A stretch of DNA of 36,660 bases from a virus: the IMG/VR virus record IMGVR_UViG_3300026473_000023, positions 1 to 36,660 of that record. One strand, 5' to 3'. A program made the translations under genes and the position numbers. The notes below the pieces were generated by a model. It did not search any database and had not been told where the DNA came from. It was given only the letters and a program-made list of their open reading frames with translations. Below, piece after piece: positions 1-10,267 of this stretch (its first letter is position 1; every line of letters starts with the position of its first letter).

Positions 1-1118
1 CTGCCTGGCGTTGTTGCTGTAGCTGAATAAACTGTTCCTGCTCGTGTAACTGTGAATACTGCGCTACTTCCAGAGCTGCTGATGTTAGTAGCTGAAAGTC
101 CAGTGTATGATCCCGAAGTTGCTGCCCAACGTAGTCCACTGTTTAGTCTTGCCCAATAGCTAGTATTAGGTGGTGTTTGATTTAGACTATCTACTGTAGC
201 TACATAGGTGTAGCCGCCTAGGCGTACAACATGTCCTACCTTGTAGCTAGTACCTGAGTTCCAGTCGCCTTGGAAACTGAAACCAGTTGTATAAACATCC
301 CAGTATGCTGAACTAACTGCGCTAGGTGTTTGACTAGTTGAATGATTCTGTTTGCAGATGTAGCTGTAACCACCATAGGTTACTACATCACCAATTTGAT
401 AAGTTGTTCCGCCAACCCAGCTATTCTCAAACTGTAGTCCGTTAACAAACATTGAGAACTTAGTGTTATCAAATGTTCCGCTTGAAGTATGTTGTGTGGT
501 GCAAATCCATAGGTCTGCGCCATATTTTACAACATCATTTAATTTATAACGAGTTGTTCCTGCCCATGCACCTTGGTAGATAACACCAGCATTGAAAGTA
601 TCCCATTTTGCTTGGTCTACTTCGAGTCCGTTTGACGAGCTAGCATCACTGATGTGAGCCGTGTTACATATGTAGGTATAGCCACCATATGTGACAAAGT
701 CGTTTTTCTTATAGCGTGTACCTGTGGCCCATGCGCCAGTCCAGTTAAAAGCCGTTGAAAATACGTCCCACTTAGACTGATCATTTTCTAGTCCTAGGTA
801 GGTTGGACCTGTGAATGTCGCCGAAGTGTGAGCCGTATTACACTGATAAACGATTCCGCCGTATTTGACGAGATCGCCTTTATTATAGTATGTGGTAGCG
901 GTCCAAGTTCCTCTCCATGCAAGACCATCTGCCATTAAGTTCCATTTGCTAGGATTCGCTGATAAATCAGTTGTGAATGCTGCGCTTGAATTATGACTTA
1001 TCACACAGATATAAGTCTTACCGCTGACGGTTACAACGTCGTCAACGACATAGGACTGGCCAGTCTGCCAAGTTCCTTGATAAACAAATTTGATCCTACC
1101 TAGTTTAAATTCTGCCAT
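1..1118 (-). CDS. Partial repeat-type tail fibre/adhesin (N-terminal 372 residues)
   Basis: The frame is open from ATG at 1118 to the window's left edge with no stop, so the C-terminus is missing. The translation contains six repeats of about 50 residues. Each has the pattern W-x-x-G/T-x-x-Y-x-x-G/N-D-x-V-x-Y-G-G-x-x-Y-x-C followed by H-x-S and a closing W, between about residues 14 and 330. This spacing of aromatic residues resembles carbohydrate-binding CBM5/12-type modules; that is inference from pattern, and sugar binding is not shown. The N-terminus (MAEFKLGRIKFVYQGTW) matches that of the next upstream gene (MAAEFKIARLRYNWAGQW), so the two are tandem paralogues. A GAGG ribosome site lies at 1128-1133 behind a late-type promoter. 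It is probably a virion surface protein for host attachment. Confidence 0.8.
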   Translation of the reverse strand, partial: MAEFKLGRIKFVYQGTWQTGQSYVVDDVVTVSGKTYICVISHNSSAAFTTDLSANPSKWNLMADGLAWRGTWTATTYYNKGDLVKYGGIVYQCNTAHTSATFTGPTYLGLENDQSKWDVFSTAFNWTGAWATGTRYKKNDFVTYGGYTYICNTAHISDASSSNGLEVDQAKWDTFNAGVIYQGAWAGTTRYKLNDVVKYGADLWICTTQHTSSGTFDNTKFSMFVNGLQFENSWVGGTTYQIGDVVTYGGYSYICKQNHSTSQTPSAVSSAYWDVYTTGFSFQGDWNSGTSYKVGHVVRLGGYTYVATVDSLNQTPPNTSYWARLNSGLRWAATSGSYTGLSATNISSSGSSAVFTVTRAGTVYSATATTPG

Positions 1119-1138
1119 TTTGTTTCAATCCTCGAAAG

Positions 1139-1146
1139 TATTTATC
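1139..1146 (-). promoter_or_regulatory. Late-type promoter box GATAAATA
   Basis: On the minus strand the box reads GATAAATA, one base from the T4 late consensus TATAAATA. By the T4 rule (box at -13 to -6) transcription would begin near 1133, giving a leader of about 15 nt that starts with the GAGG ribosome site of the gene at 1118. The box lies in the 49-bp gap between two fibre genes, so the left paralogue can be expressed independently of the giant gene upstream. Confidence 0.55.
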
Positions 1147-1167
1147 TAAACTTTAAATACACGCTTT

Positions 1168-4100
1168 TTAGCCTCGGAAGAATGCTCCCTTCATGTAAAA
1201 CTCAAGAGCCATTCCGTCTCCGTCCCACTGTCCGTATCCGCCGTTTTTACCAAATAGTGCTACGTTAAGCACTTTTAATCCCGAACCCTGTGTGCCTTCT
1301 GGTATCGTGCTTGCGATCTTGTTAGGACCACCAACTAGTACGACACCTGCTATCAACTGTCCAGTAAACGTGTTAGAACCACCTTGGCTCAAACGACTGG
1401 TCAAATATGCTTTGATAGCTTTTTGTGTAGGTACAATATTGTTAGAGTTGGCCACAAACGTCTGATCTGTACTAAACTGTTTGATCACCACGCTGGCTCC
1501 GCCGACTGCAATACCACCTAGAGAAAGTGTTTCAAGTCCAGACAATCCAAACTGCGAAGCACTTAATGTAATAATACCTGTTGCCTGTTCAACACCAAAC
1601 AATGTACCAACTTTAAAGTTACCATCTTGGTCGGTGCTAGTGTAGAATACACGACCATAGTCAACTTCAACAGTTTGATTCTGTGGTTGTGTTTCGTTAA
1701 CATCAACAATAGGATAGTTAGTAGCTACAACATCACCAGTACCGATGTTCAAGAAATCGTGTCCAGTTAGTCTTGCTTGGCTGTACTGCTGACGTATCAA
1801 TATTGCTGTATTATCTTCAGGACTCAATGCCACAGTCATATCTGGAGATATCTGTACGTTAGCTTCAATATTTGGAGCTGTCGTACCAAACATAATTGTT
1901 GCATTTGTGACCTTGTAGATCTTATCATTACCAGCGATACTCAAGTTATCGCCTGGTCTTGGTAGCTTGGTAAGATTCTTGATAATCAATGATAGGCCAG
2001 TCTGATAGTCGTCGGCATAACCGTTACCACTGATAGCGATAGTTGTAGTTGTAGTATTGTAGCCCGATCCTTTATTAATAAAAGTTGGGTTTGCCAATGA
2101 TCCATTACCTACTCTTGGCTGCAATGTAGCTGGAGTTTGTACGTTTGGATCTGTGATGGTAACTGTTGGTGAAGAACTATAACCTGATCCAGGTTCAAAT
2201 AAACTAATCGATGTGATGATATTGCTAACCACTGTTGGTCTAGCTTTAGTTTTCACACCAGCAATAATCCTTGAACCTGCTGTTTGAGCAGCAACAGTGA
2301 CAAAGTAACCAATGCCGGTTGTCATGTTAACGCCCCATTGGAGATTTCCATAGGCATCTGAAGATACTGATCTTGAAATCCATTGTACGCAATCATCAGT
2401 AGTCCATGCTTGGTTAGCACTGGCGTTGACTGCGAGGAACACTCCCTGACCATATGCTACGCTAGTTCCTGTGATGGCCAAGTTAGATTGATACCATGTA
2501 GTTAGATCAAAGCTATAAATGGTCTTAGAACTTGCACTTGATACTATCAAGAATCTATTGTTACCGTATGCAATATCGCTCCAAGTAGCACTGATCGGTA
2601 ATGTCACTGAAGTCCAGTTTATTCCATCTGTAGATTTTGCTGCTACGGTGCCTGATGCAGCGATAGCGACAAAGACTCCCTTGCCATATACCACTTTGAC
2701 CCATGCTTGATTTGGCAATCCAGAACCACTGGCCCATGTCTGTCCAGAGTTTGTTGAATATGCTGCTGTAGTAGAGTTTGAAGCTATCGCTACGAATTTA
2801 CCATTTCCATATGCGACACTGGTCCATGTTGTTGATGACGGAAGGGTAAATGGTCTCCATCCATTACCATTGTTAAATGATACTAGCACTGTAGAGTTAG
2901 TCGCTCCACCTGAGCTAATGATAACCCATGCACCTTGACCGTAGGCGATTCCAGTCCAGTTTCCACTGGTTGGCAACGGAACATTAGACCAGTTAAGGCC
3001 GTCTGATGTCCTAGATGCTGTCGAACCACCATTGGCGATCGCGATCCAATAACCATCGCCATCGCCATAAGCTACATCAACCCAGTTATTAGTTGGGGGT
3101 AGTATGCTCATAGTACCAGCTGTCTGAGAGAATGTTGGGTCTGTAAACTCTAGTTTCGGTTCTATAAAGTAAACAGTAGAACTATCTAATGGAGATATCG
3201 CCGGTGTTCCTGGAATAATATGATCCCAACCACTAGCACCAAGTTTCATAGCACCAGTTTTGGTTGCTAGATTAAATGATATGCCACTACCTTGAGAAGC
3301 TGTTACTGTGAATGTGTTGTTATTCGAGTCAATAGTATTGACATAATATGTTGTTCCAGATACTGGACCACCAAATAATGATGTTCTGAACTGTACATTC
3401 ATAGTACCTGTAGAAGTTGTCACATTAGTCTTTGTACTTGTTGAGGTTCCTGTTAGATTAGAAACGCTGGCGTTAGTACCTGGGTTAAATGCTGCTGGTG
3501 ATGTCCTTACTAGCACATTACCAGTAGCGTTAATCAATCCAACTGCTGATCCGCCAGGAGTCTGGCTGATCGTAAATGAAGTGGCATTGTTAACCGCTAG
3601 GATATAATATACTACTTCTGCCTGTACGTTTCCAAATGTATTTCCTATGAATACCACTGGGTTATTAGCTTGGAAACCAGCTGTCGATCCTACAGTGATT
3701 AGGTTAGTTGTTATCTGAGTAGCTGTTGCCTGTGTTGACAAAATGCTGCTAGAAATCTGGAAAGTATTTGCACTGACTATCTTGCTGATATAATATTTTG
3801 TTCCTTCTACGATATTGGTTCCAGTTGTAGTTCCTGCAAATACGATCGGATTCAATGGAATCAACGTAGAGGTCGATGACACTGTAATCAAGTTACCAGT
3901 CGATGCCACGGCTGTTGGAGCTACAGTTACTAGACTATTAGAAATAGTAAAGTTATATCCATCTATGATATCTTGTATGTAGTAGGTATTTCCTAGTGTG
4001 AGTCCTCCGAGTGCGGTTCCACCGGTAAACTGTGCAACTAAGTTTGGTAGCATATTTGCTGTGCTGCCTACAGTGATAAAACTATTTCCTGCAGGGAAAC

Positions 4101-7100
4101 TCATAGTCATCTGACCAGTGGCTGTCACTAACTGTGCAACAGGTCCATAGATAGTAGCAGTAATCTGTATGGTTGTACTATCAATGATCGACGAAATATA
4201 GTAGAAATAATCAGGAGTAATACCACCAAACATAGCTTGTGTATTGTCTGATGCAAAAAACTTAATAGGCTGGTTTACTCTCAACTGAGCTGTTGTAGCC
4301 ACAGTTACAAGATTGTAAATACCGCCAGATACTGCTGTGACTAGCACAGTTCCTGTACTTGTATTTGTGGTCGATGTTGTATAATAGGTTGGCGTAAACT
4401 CACATGGCATTCCAACATACAGCTGAGACACGTTAGATCCTGAACCAAGAGTAAAGTTATTAGTACTGCTTGTTGTTGCTGTGATGTTCAACTGTTTAAA
4501 GGAAGGCTTCAATACGTTGGCACGTTTACTATTGCCACTGTCAAAATAACTGATAGTACCATATTGACCAGCACCTGTTCCACTATTAATAAAGACATTC
4601 ATACCTACATAGTTGGTATCTGACTTAGTGTCTGATCCTGCTAATAATACATAGGTATCAGTACCGCCTTGGGCGTTATTACTAGCTGTTAGATAACCAG
4701 CTCCACCAGGAGTTCCGCTTCCGGAAAGATCAGTGATACGTGTCTGGAATACTGACTGTGTTCTATTTTCATCGCCGACTACAAGAGCTCCAGTACCAGC
4801 ACCTTGTATGTTGAAGTTGGCATATGAAGTGTAGTTGTTATTATCAGTTTCAAAATAGAAACTAGGTTTACCAGTGTTTGTTGAAAGCTCTAGTTGAGAA
4901 CCATAGAAATAAGTATATCCTGCACCGTTATTTCTACCACGTGCATATAATCTATATTCTAGATTGGTATTAAGACCGGTTACATCATTTACGGCCATCC
5001 ATAGTCTATACCATCCGTTTGGCAACACCACAACGCCGTATTGTGAAGGAACAAATCCAGTTCCGTCGCTGCTGGCTGTGGTTACACCTGTGAGGAAGTT
5101 ATAGTTTACTGAACTTCTAACTGTGGTATTACCGCTAAATGTTCCGTAAAGATCAACCGATGGAACATTTCCATATTTTACATAAGCACTAAGAGTATAG
5201 TTTCTAGCACTGTTCTGCGGAACTGTTCCAGTTACACTAACTGTTAATATAGCCGAGCCGCTTAGTGAAGTTACAGTGATTGTACAATCATTAGTAGTTA
5301 CTAGACCACCTAGCTGATCGCCAGGTACGAACATCTGGTTTCCAGTAACATAGCCGCTACCGCCTTGATTGACCGAAACTACATAACCGGTACTTGTAAC
5401 AGTTATGTCAAATAATGCACCGATACCACTACCTGTTAAGTTAGTAGCTGAAAGGCCTGAATAAGTTTTACCTGCCGCTGGTATCGCTACTGATTGATAG
5501 ATGTAAGCACTATCTGTACCGCCAGTAGTACCTGTAAGAGTCCATGCTTCGGAGTTTCCTGTAGGTGCTATCTGGTTTTTCTGTATGCTAACATTACCAT
5601 CAGTGCTCCACGCCACGTTGTTATAGACGTTACTGTAGTCTAAGAAGTTTAGTGTACTGGTCAAATAGTTATTACCAGCATTCTTATAGTTTAGACCAAC
5701 TAGCTGGGCATTACCGCTCAATGAGCTCTGTACTGATGCTTGTATCTGTGATGATTTGTTGTATACATTTCCAGAGATAGGAACTTCGGCAAGATCGTAA
5801 CCTTCTGCGATAACACCATATGTACCATATGATGTATTACCGTTAGTTGCACGAATCTTTCCTCCACCTTCAGCGATGTAACCGGCATAAGAATAATATG
5901 CGAACACAGAAACAAGTTCTGTTAGTGCGTTATGTCCGGTACACCATACGCCTACACCGCCTGAAAGAATAGTTGTGTAGTCGTTGGCAACGATTGATTT
6001 GTTTCCACCGTTGTGTAGGTCTCCGTCAATCTTGATACCAGTACATCCATATCCGAACACAGAACAGTTCTGTGTGTATGGAGAACGTTGGTAAATCCAA
6101 CTACGTGAGTCATTTGGTCCACGTCCTGGGTCAAGGCTTGAATAAGAACCGCCTGTGGGACGCTGAGTTTGATTAGCGTTAATACCGCTCAATGAACCTA
6201 ACAGTCCAGTAAACGTCATATTTCTTAGACCTGTTCCGTTTCTTAAATGGAACATATCTTTGATTGCATCACCGCCGAACAAGAAAATAGCTACATTACC
6301 TGCTGTTTGTGTTTGAACAGGGAATATAGGTCCGCCTGGGAATGTACTAAGGCTGAACTTAGTACTAGTAATCGCTGTGCCAACGATAGTTGAACCTAGA
6401 CCGGTAGTCCATGCTTCTGCAAAACTAAAATCATGATAGTGATATGTACTATCAGGCGTAGCATGACCACCTGCAAGATCTTCACCAAATGAATAACCTA
6501 GTGCCTCGCCAGCTGCATATGATGCATTGTAGGTATATCCAGGTATAGAAGTAAATCCGTTAGGTGAACCTTGTGCTGCGCTAGGTGAGAACATAGCGAC
6601 ACCATTTAACCAGAATCCAATAGGACCATATCCTACATCAGGATGTGTCAACGATGCTACGTTAGTTCCTGCACGAAGCTTAAATGTTAGGTTCCAATCT
6701 TTTACGTTAGGATTGTTTGCGCCTGCTGGGTTTCCAAAACTGTGATAAGGGACACCAGTAGATTTAATCTTGATGTTACCACCGCCATTGGTAATAGTCC
6801 AGCTGTGCTGGCGTCCGTCAAAGTTTGATTTTTGACTTGTATATGCGATTTCATATCCTGCAGGTGCTGATCCTCCGCCACTGTAGTAGTCGCTGATAAA
6901 AGGATTTGGATCGCCATAGAACTTTTTACCTAGGACATATGGATATGCTGGGTCGCCGTTTGCATCAATAGTGCAGAAATAAGCATATGTGCCGTTAGGA
7001 TAATCAGGAGTTACACAATAACGTCCATTATAAAGATCGAGATCGGTGCCTTGAGGGTTAGTAAAGCTCCAATCTTCGTTAAACATGCCCATAGGATACT

Positions 7101-9858
7101 GGCTAACGTTTGTAGCTGGTGCTACTCTAGTCGAAGGACTATTAAGAGTATAACCACTCTGCATACGTTTTGTAGCAGAGTTAGCATTAGTAGCTTGAGA
7201 ATAGCCATAAGGACCATAAACAGGATAACCGTCAAGTGCAAATCCAAGGATCTTACTGTGTCCATCTGGATGTGTTAAGCTACCGTTAAGGTATTCGATT
7301 TCATTTACTTCTGGCACACCAACGTTAGCAGCGTTTGTGTCATTCACATAGAAAGTTGTTCCGGTAGTAGTTCCGCCGATAGTTTTTGTTGGAGCACCAA
7401 TATCGATAGCTCCAGAAAACTGTACCGGAGTTCCATGATTTAGACCTTCTGTAGTTATAACTGTAAATGAGTTATCGGCAGAAGATGAACTTTTAACTAC
7501 TGTGTTGATAACAATATTAGGTTGTACGACTGTACCTCTAAGTTCATCACCAACGATTGCAGTCATCTCTGGAACTGTGATTGGCAATGTTTCTTTATAT
7601 GTACCTGTCTTAACAAAGATAGTCGATGTAATACCTTGGTTAGCTGGAGGCAATCCAGTAGTAGAATGACTGGTGAACGCTGAAATAGGTAAAGCAAATA
7701 GAGCATTTATCGCATCGATAGCACCGGTTTCCAACGGATGATTTGCCGCATCAGTAATCTGCGGTACTCGGAGATCCACAGGTATGTTATTCAAGACCTG
7801 ATAGTCGTTAATCGGTAATAATGGTGTGCTAGTGATCGCATTTTGTATCACTAAACTTTGTATCTTGTTAATAGCAGCAATGATGTACGGCATGACCGCT
7901 TCAGTTCCTGCATTGTAAAACTGTGTTTTTGATCCGTCAACAAAATATGCTAGAGTCTGCATAACTGTCTGACCGTTGCCGCCACGTCCTAGATCATATA
8001 AGACAGCTTCTAGAATAAATCCAGCATCTCTTCTTGTTTTTGTTTCGTCAAATACCGAGCTTGGAGTGAATCCGTCGAGCGAGTTAGCTTTGGCATATAA
8101 CATATATTGCCACATCTCTTCGATGATCCAATCTCTATTCGCTTCAGCTAGATACCTAGCATTATGGAAGAAAGTTCCTTCTAGGATTTTATCGCAGGCA
8201 TATTTGATTGTGGCAAAAGGCTTGTCCCATGATGTTCCGTGTTGTGTGTCATCTACACCTTGTGTAGTTGATACATAGAATACGTTAGTAATCTCGTTAA
8301 TCGTGCTCCATGTAGGAAGTTTAGAACTGGCTTTTAGAACCTTATCTTTTTCACCTATCGCGATAGCTGTGTTTGTATAACCAGAAACATATGTTTCTAG
8401 GTCACCAAGTTGATTCATAGCATTCTTAGGAGCATGTGCTACTAGTTTGACCCAATACATATTAGCTGTATCTAGGTCAGGTCTATTCATTATGATATCA
8501 ATCTTTGTACTAGCACTATGATTTCTTATGCAACGATAGGTAAAGTTTTGCCAGTAGACAACATCACCGACTGAATAAACTATAGGACTAGAATTGGTGC
8601 TGTACTGCCAACGAGCTAGATAGTTTAGACCCATAACCAACGGAGTCCAATAGACATAGTTAACACCTGTAAATGTAACCGTATCACCGTTGGTACTAAC
8701 ACCGTCTGGTCCTCTATCCATCACTAGGGTAGTTCCGTCAGTTACCTGTGAAACTCTTTGACCAATCGTAAAACCAGGTCCAGTAATGATCATTCCAGGA
8801 CGGATAGCAGCAGTACTAGTCACTACCAATGTAGTTCCTGTAGCTGAAGTAACTGATGTTGAAACAACATATGAAGTAGGATCTGTATCGAGCTGTTGAG
8901 TTGTAGCAGGAACATCTTGTGCTGCTTCAAAAAGTATTCCACCTTTTCTTACTACATCGCCAATCTTATAAGATTGCATTCCATCCCATTCGGCCTTCAT
9001 GTTGAAACCTTGAGTCAAGATAGACCAAGACAACGATGACATTGAAGGAATGTTATTTTGATTGTTTTCTTCTGTACAAACGTATGTGTATCCACCATAG
9101 ATAACTACGTCACCTGGATTGTAGATAGCAAACTGACTCCATGTTGTTTGGAGTTCAAGTCCAGGCATCCATATCTGCCATTTTGTAGGATCAAATGTTA
9201 TCGAAGAATCATATGTTCCTGATGTGTGACCAGCTGTACAAATATAAAGATCTGGACTACGATAAACGATATCGTTTAACTTATATCGTACATTAGACAT
9301 CCATGTGCCTTTGTACTCTATTCCATTGTTAACTAATGACCATTTAGATTGATCTGATTCAAGTCCTGTGGCAACATCAACAGCAGAAATATGATTTGTA
9401 TTACATTCGTAGACGATTCCGCCATACTTGACGGTGTCACCTTTGCCGTATACTGTATTAGGAGTCCATGCGTTGTCCCACTTAGTAAAGGTAGATAGCG
9501 TTACCCATTTGCTAAGATCGATCTGAGGCTGTGGATTGTTTGAGCTGGTATGACTCTCTGAACAGACATAAACTACACCGCCGTAGGTGACAATATTACC
9601 TAGACTGTAATAGGTATTGGAGGTCCACTCTTGTTTCCAGGTCTTACCATCTACCGATAGTTCCCAATATGGAGTAATAGCACCCGAAGGTGTTACGTGT
9701 GCTAGGTCATTATAAAAATCGCTAGCATTATGTGGAATAAGACATATGTATGTCTTACCATTATACTGAACTACGGCGTCTCTGTTATAAAACTCACCAG
9801 TAACCCACTGTCCTGCCCAGTTATATCTTAATCTCGCTATCTTAAACTCTGCTGCCAT
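1168..9858 (-). CDS. Giant modular tail fibre/adhesin (2896 aa)
   Basis: A very large virion-type protein built of modules. Residues 1-480 hold W/Y-rich repeats like those of the left paralogue (CBM5/12-like pattern). About 525-800 and 1190-1370 look like pectin-lyase-type beta-helix with cyanophage-fibre motifs such as SWDKPFATIKYACD and GVWCTGHNALTELVS. About 855-985 match the YHYH domain (DGYPVYGPYGY, TPDYPNGTYAYF), and a second copy with TYHYHDF lies at about 1075-1150. Residues 1420-1680 suggest a beta-sandwich. Residues 1780-2230 are Thr/Ser-rich repeats ending in YYI-type strands. Residues 2255-2520 are repeats of W-x-x-V-A-Y-G-x-G-x-F-V-A-I typical of a beta-propeller. The C-terminus has STDQDGNFKVGTLF. 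It is probably a host-recognition fibre or tailspike-like protein. No catalytic residues were identified. It is the last-but-one gene of the fibre array. Confidence 0.85.
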   Translation of the reverse strand: MAAEFKIARLRYNWAGQWVTGEFYNRDAVVQYNGKTYICLIPHNASDFYNDLAHVTPSGAITPYWELSVDGKTWKQEWTSNTYYSLGNIVTYGGVVYVCSESHTSSNNPQPQIDLSKWVTLSTFTKWDNAWTPNTVYGKGDTVKYGGIVYECNTNHISAVDVATGLESDQSKWSLVNNGIEYKGTWMSNVRYKLNDIVYRSPDLYICTAGHTSGTYDSSITFDPTKWQIWMPGLELQTTWSQFAIYNPGDVVIYGGYTYVCTEENNQNNIPSMSSLSWSILTQGFNMKAEWDGMQSYKIGDVVRKGGILFEAAQDVPATTQQLDTDPTSYVVSTSVTSATGTTLVVTSTAAIRPGMIITGPGFTIGQRVSQVTDGTTLVMDRGPDGVSTNGDTVTFTGVNYVYWTPLVMGLNYLARWQYSTNSSPIVYSVGDVVYWQNFTYRCIRNHSASTKIDIIMNRPDLDTANMYWVKLVAHAPKNAMNQLGDLETYVSGYTNTAIAIGEKDKVLKASSKLPTWSTINEITNVFYVSTTQGVDDTQHGTSWDKPFATIKYACDKILEGTFFHNARYLAEANRDWIIEEMWQYMLYAKANSLDGFTPSSVFDETKTRRDAGFILEAVLYDLGRGGNGQTVMQTLAYFVDGSKTQFYNAGTEAVMPYIIAAINKIQSLVIQNAITSTPLLPINDYQVLNNIPVDLRVPQITDAANHPLETGAIDAINALFALPISAFTSHSTTGLPPANQGITSTIFVKTGTYKETLPITVPEMTAIVGDELRGTVVQPNIVINTVVKSSSSADNSFTVITTEGLNHGTPVQFSGAIDIGAPTKTIGGTTTGTTFYVNDTNAANVGVPEVNEIEYLNGSLTHPDGHSKILGFALDGYPVYGPYGYSQATNANSATKRMQSGYTLNSPSTRVAPATNVSQYPMGMFNEDWSFTNPQGTDLDLYNGRYCVTPDYPNGTYAYFCTIDANGDPAYPYVLGKKFYGDPNPFISDYYSGGGSAPAGYEIAYTSQKSNFDGRQHSWTITNGGGNIKIKSTGVPYHSFGNPAGANNPNVKDWNLTFKLRAGTNVASLTHPDVGYGPIGFWLNGVAMFSPSAAQGSPNGFTSIPGYTYNASYAAGEALGYSFGEDLAGGHATPDSTYHYHDFSFAEAWTTGLGSTIVGTAITSTKFSLSTFPGGPIFPVQTQTAGNVAIFLFGGDAIKDMFHLRNGTGLRNMTFTGLLGSLSGINANQTQRPTGGSYSSLDPGRGPNDSRSWIYQRSPYTQNCSVFGYGCTGIKIDGDLHNGGNKSIVANDYTTILSGGVGVWCTGHNALTELVSVFAYYSYAGYIAEGGGKIRATNGNTSYGTYGVIAEGYDLAEVPISGNVYNKSSQIQASVQSSLSGNAQLVGLNYKNAGNNYLTSTLNFLDYSNVYNNVAWSTDGNVSIQKNQIAPTGNSEAWTLTGTTGGTDSAYIYQSVAIPAAGKTYSGLSATNLTGSGIGALFDITVTSTGYVVSVNQGGSGYVTGNQMFVPGDQLGGLVTTNDCTITVTSLSGSAILTVSVTGTVPQNSARNYTLSAYVKYGNVPSVDLYGTFSGNTTVRSSVNYNFLTGVTTASSDGTGFVPSQYGVVVLPNGWYRLWMAVNDVTGLNTNLEYRLYARGRNNGAGYTYFYGSQLELSTNTGKPSFYFETDNNNYTSYANFNIQGAGTGALVVGDENRTQSVFQTRITDLSGSGTPGGAGYLTASNNAQGGTDTYVLLAGSDTKSDTNYVGMNVFINSGTGAGQYGTISYFDSGNSKRANVLKPSFKQLNITATTSSTNNFTLGSGSNVSQLYVGMPCEFTPTYYTTSTTNTSTGTVLVTAVSGGIYNLVTVATTAQLRVNQPIKFFASDNTQAMFGGITPDYFYYISSIIDSTTIQITATIYGPVAQLVTATGQMTMSFPAGNSFITVGSTANMLPNLVAQFTGGTALGGLTLGNTYYIQDIIDGYNFTISNSLVTVAPTAVASTGNLITVSSTSTLIPLNPIVFAGTTTGTNIVEGTKYYISKIVSANTFQISSSILSTQATATQITTNLITVGSTAGFQANNPVVFIGNTFGNVQAEVVYYILAVNNATSFTISQTPGGSAVGLINATGNVLVRTSPAAFNPGTNASVSNLTGTSTSTKTNVTTSTGTMNVQFRTSLFGGPVSGTTYYVNTIDSNNNTFTVTASQGSGISFNLATKTGAMKLGASGWDHIIPGTPAISPLDSSTVYFIEPKLEFTDPTFSQTAGTMSILPPTNNWVDVAYGDGDGYWIAIANGGSTASRTSDGLNWSNVPLPTSGNWTGIAYGQGAWVIISSGGATNSTVLVSFNNGNGWRPFTLPSSTTWTSVAYGNGKFVAIASNSTTAAYSTNSGQTWASGSGLPNQAWVKVVYGKGVFVAIAASGTVAAKSTDGINWTSVTLPISATWSDIAYGNNRFLIVSSASSKTIYSFDLTTWYQSNLAITGTSVAYGQGVFLAVNASANQAWTTDDCVQWISRSVSSDAYGNLQWGVNMTTGIGYFVTVAAQTAGSRIIAGVKTKARPTVVSNIITSISLFEPGSGYSSSPTVTITDPNVQTPATLQPRVGNGSLANPTFINKGSGYNTTTTTIAISGNGYADDYQTGLSLIIKNLTKLPRPGDNLSIAGNDKIYKVTNATIMFGTTAPNIEANVQISPDMTVALSPEDNTAILIRQQYSQARLTGHDFLNIGTGDVVATNYPIVDVNETQPQNQTVEVDYGRVFYTSTDQDGNFKVGTLFGVEQATGIITLSASQFGLSGLETLSLGGIAVGGASVVIKQFSTDQTFVANSNNIVPTQKAIKAYLTSRLSQGGSNTFTGQLIAGVVLVGGPNKIASTIPEGTQGSGLKVLNVALFGKNGGYGQWDGDGMALEFYMKGAFFRG

Positions 9859-9879
9859 TTTTGTGTTTTCCTAAATATT

Positions 9880-10257
9880 TTAGACTACCGGTGGCATGAT
9901 CTGACTTGGATCATACTCATAGGCCTGGTTAACTCTTACTGCCAACTCTCCTTTGGCTGTGATATAATAAAAAATATTCTTGTCATCCCAACGATATTGA
10001 TCGTAGAACAGATTTTCATATGGTCTGCTATGGTCTTGGGCTGTTCTTCCATCAAAAAAATCAACACCGTATTCAAAATCTTCGTAGTTCTGGGCATTAG
10101 GTCCGGGAACATTAATAATGATCTTTTCTGTAGAGTTGATCTGATCAATCTTAGCAAAATAAAGATTGCCTGCTTCATCTCTACGAAGTGCAAGGAAATA
10201 TCTCGGGTTACCTGTACCAAGTATGTCTGCGGTTGTAATCTGTCCAACGTAACTCAT
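9880..10257 (-). CDS. Hypothetical structural protein (125 aa)
   Basis: A compact acidic, Tyr/Asp-rich protein beginning MSYVGQITTADI. It is preceded by a strong ribosome site (AAGGAGATATAAATG). It lies 21 nt upstream of the giant fibre gene and 10 nt downstream of the next gene, so it belongs to the same late operon. There are no signal peptide or membrane segments. The sequence resembles small proteins often found beside fibre genes in aquatic T4-like phages, but I cannot name a function. A role in fibre attachment or virion structure is inferred only from position. Confidence 0.7.
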   Translation of the reverse strand: MSYVGQITTADILGTGNPRYFLALRRDEAGNLYFAKIDQINSTEKIIINVPGPNAQNYEDFEYGVDFFDGRTAQDHSRPYENLFYDQYRWDDKNIFYYITAKGELAVRVNQAYEYDPSQIMPPVV

Positions 10258-10267
10258 TTATATCTCC

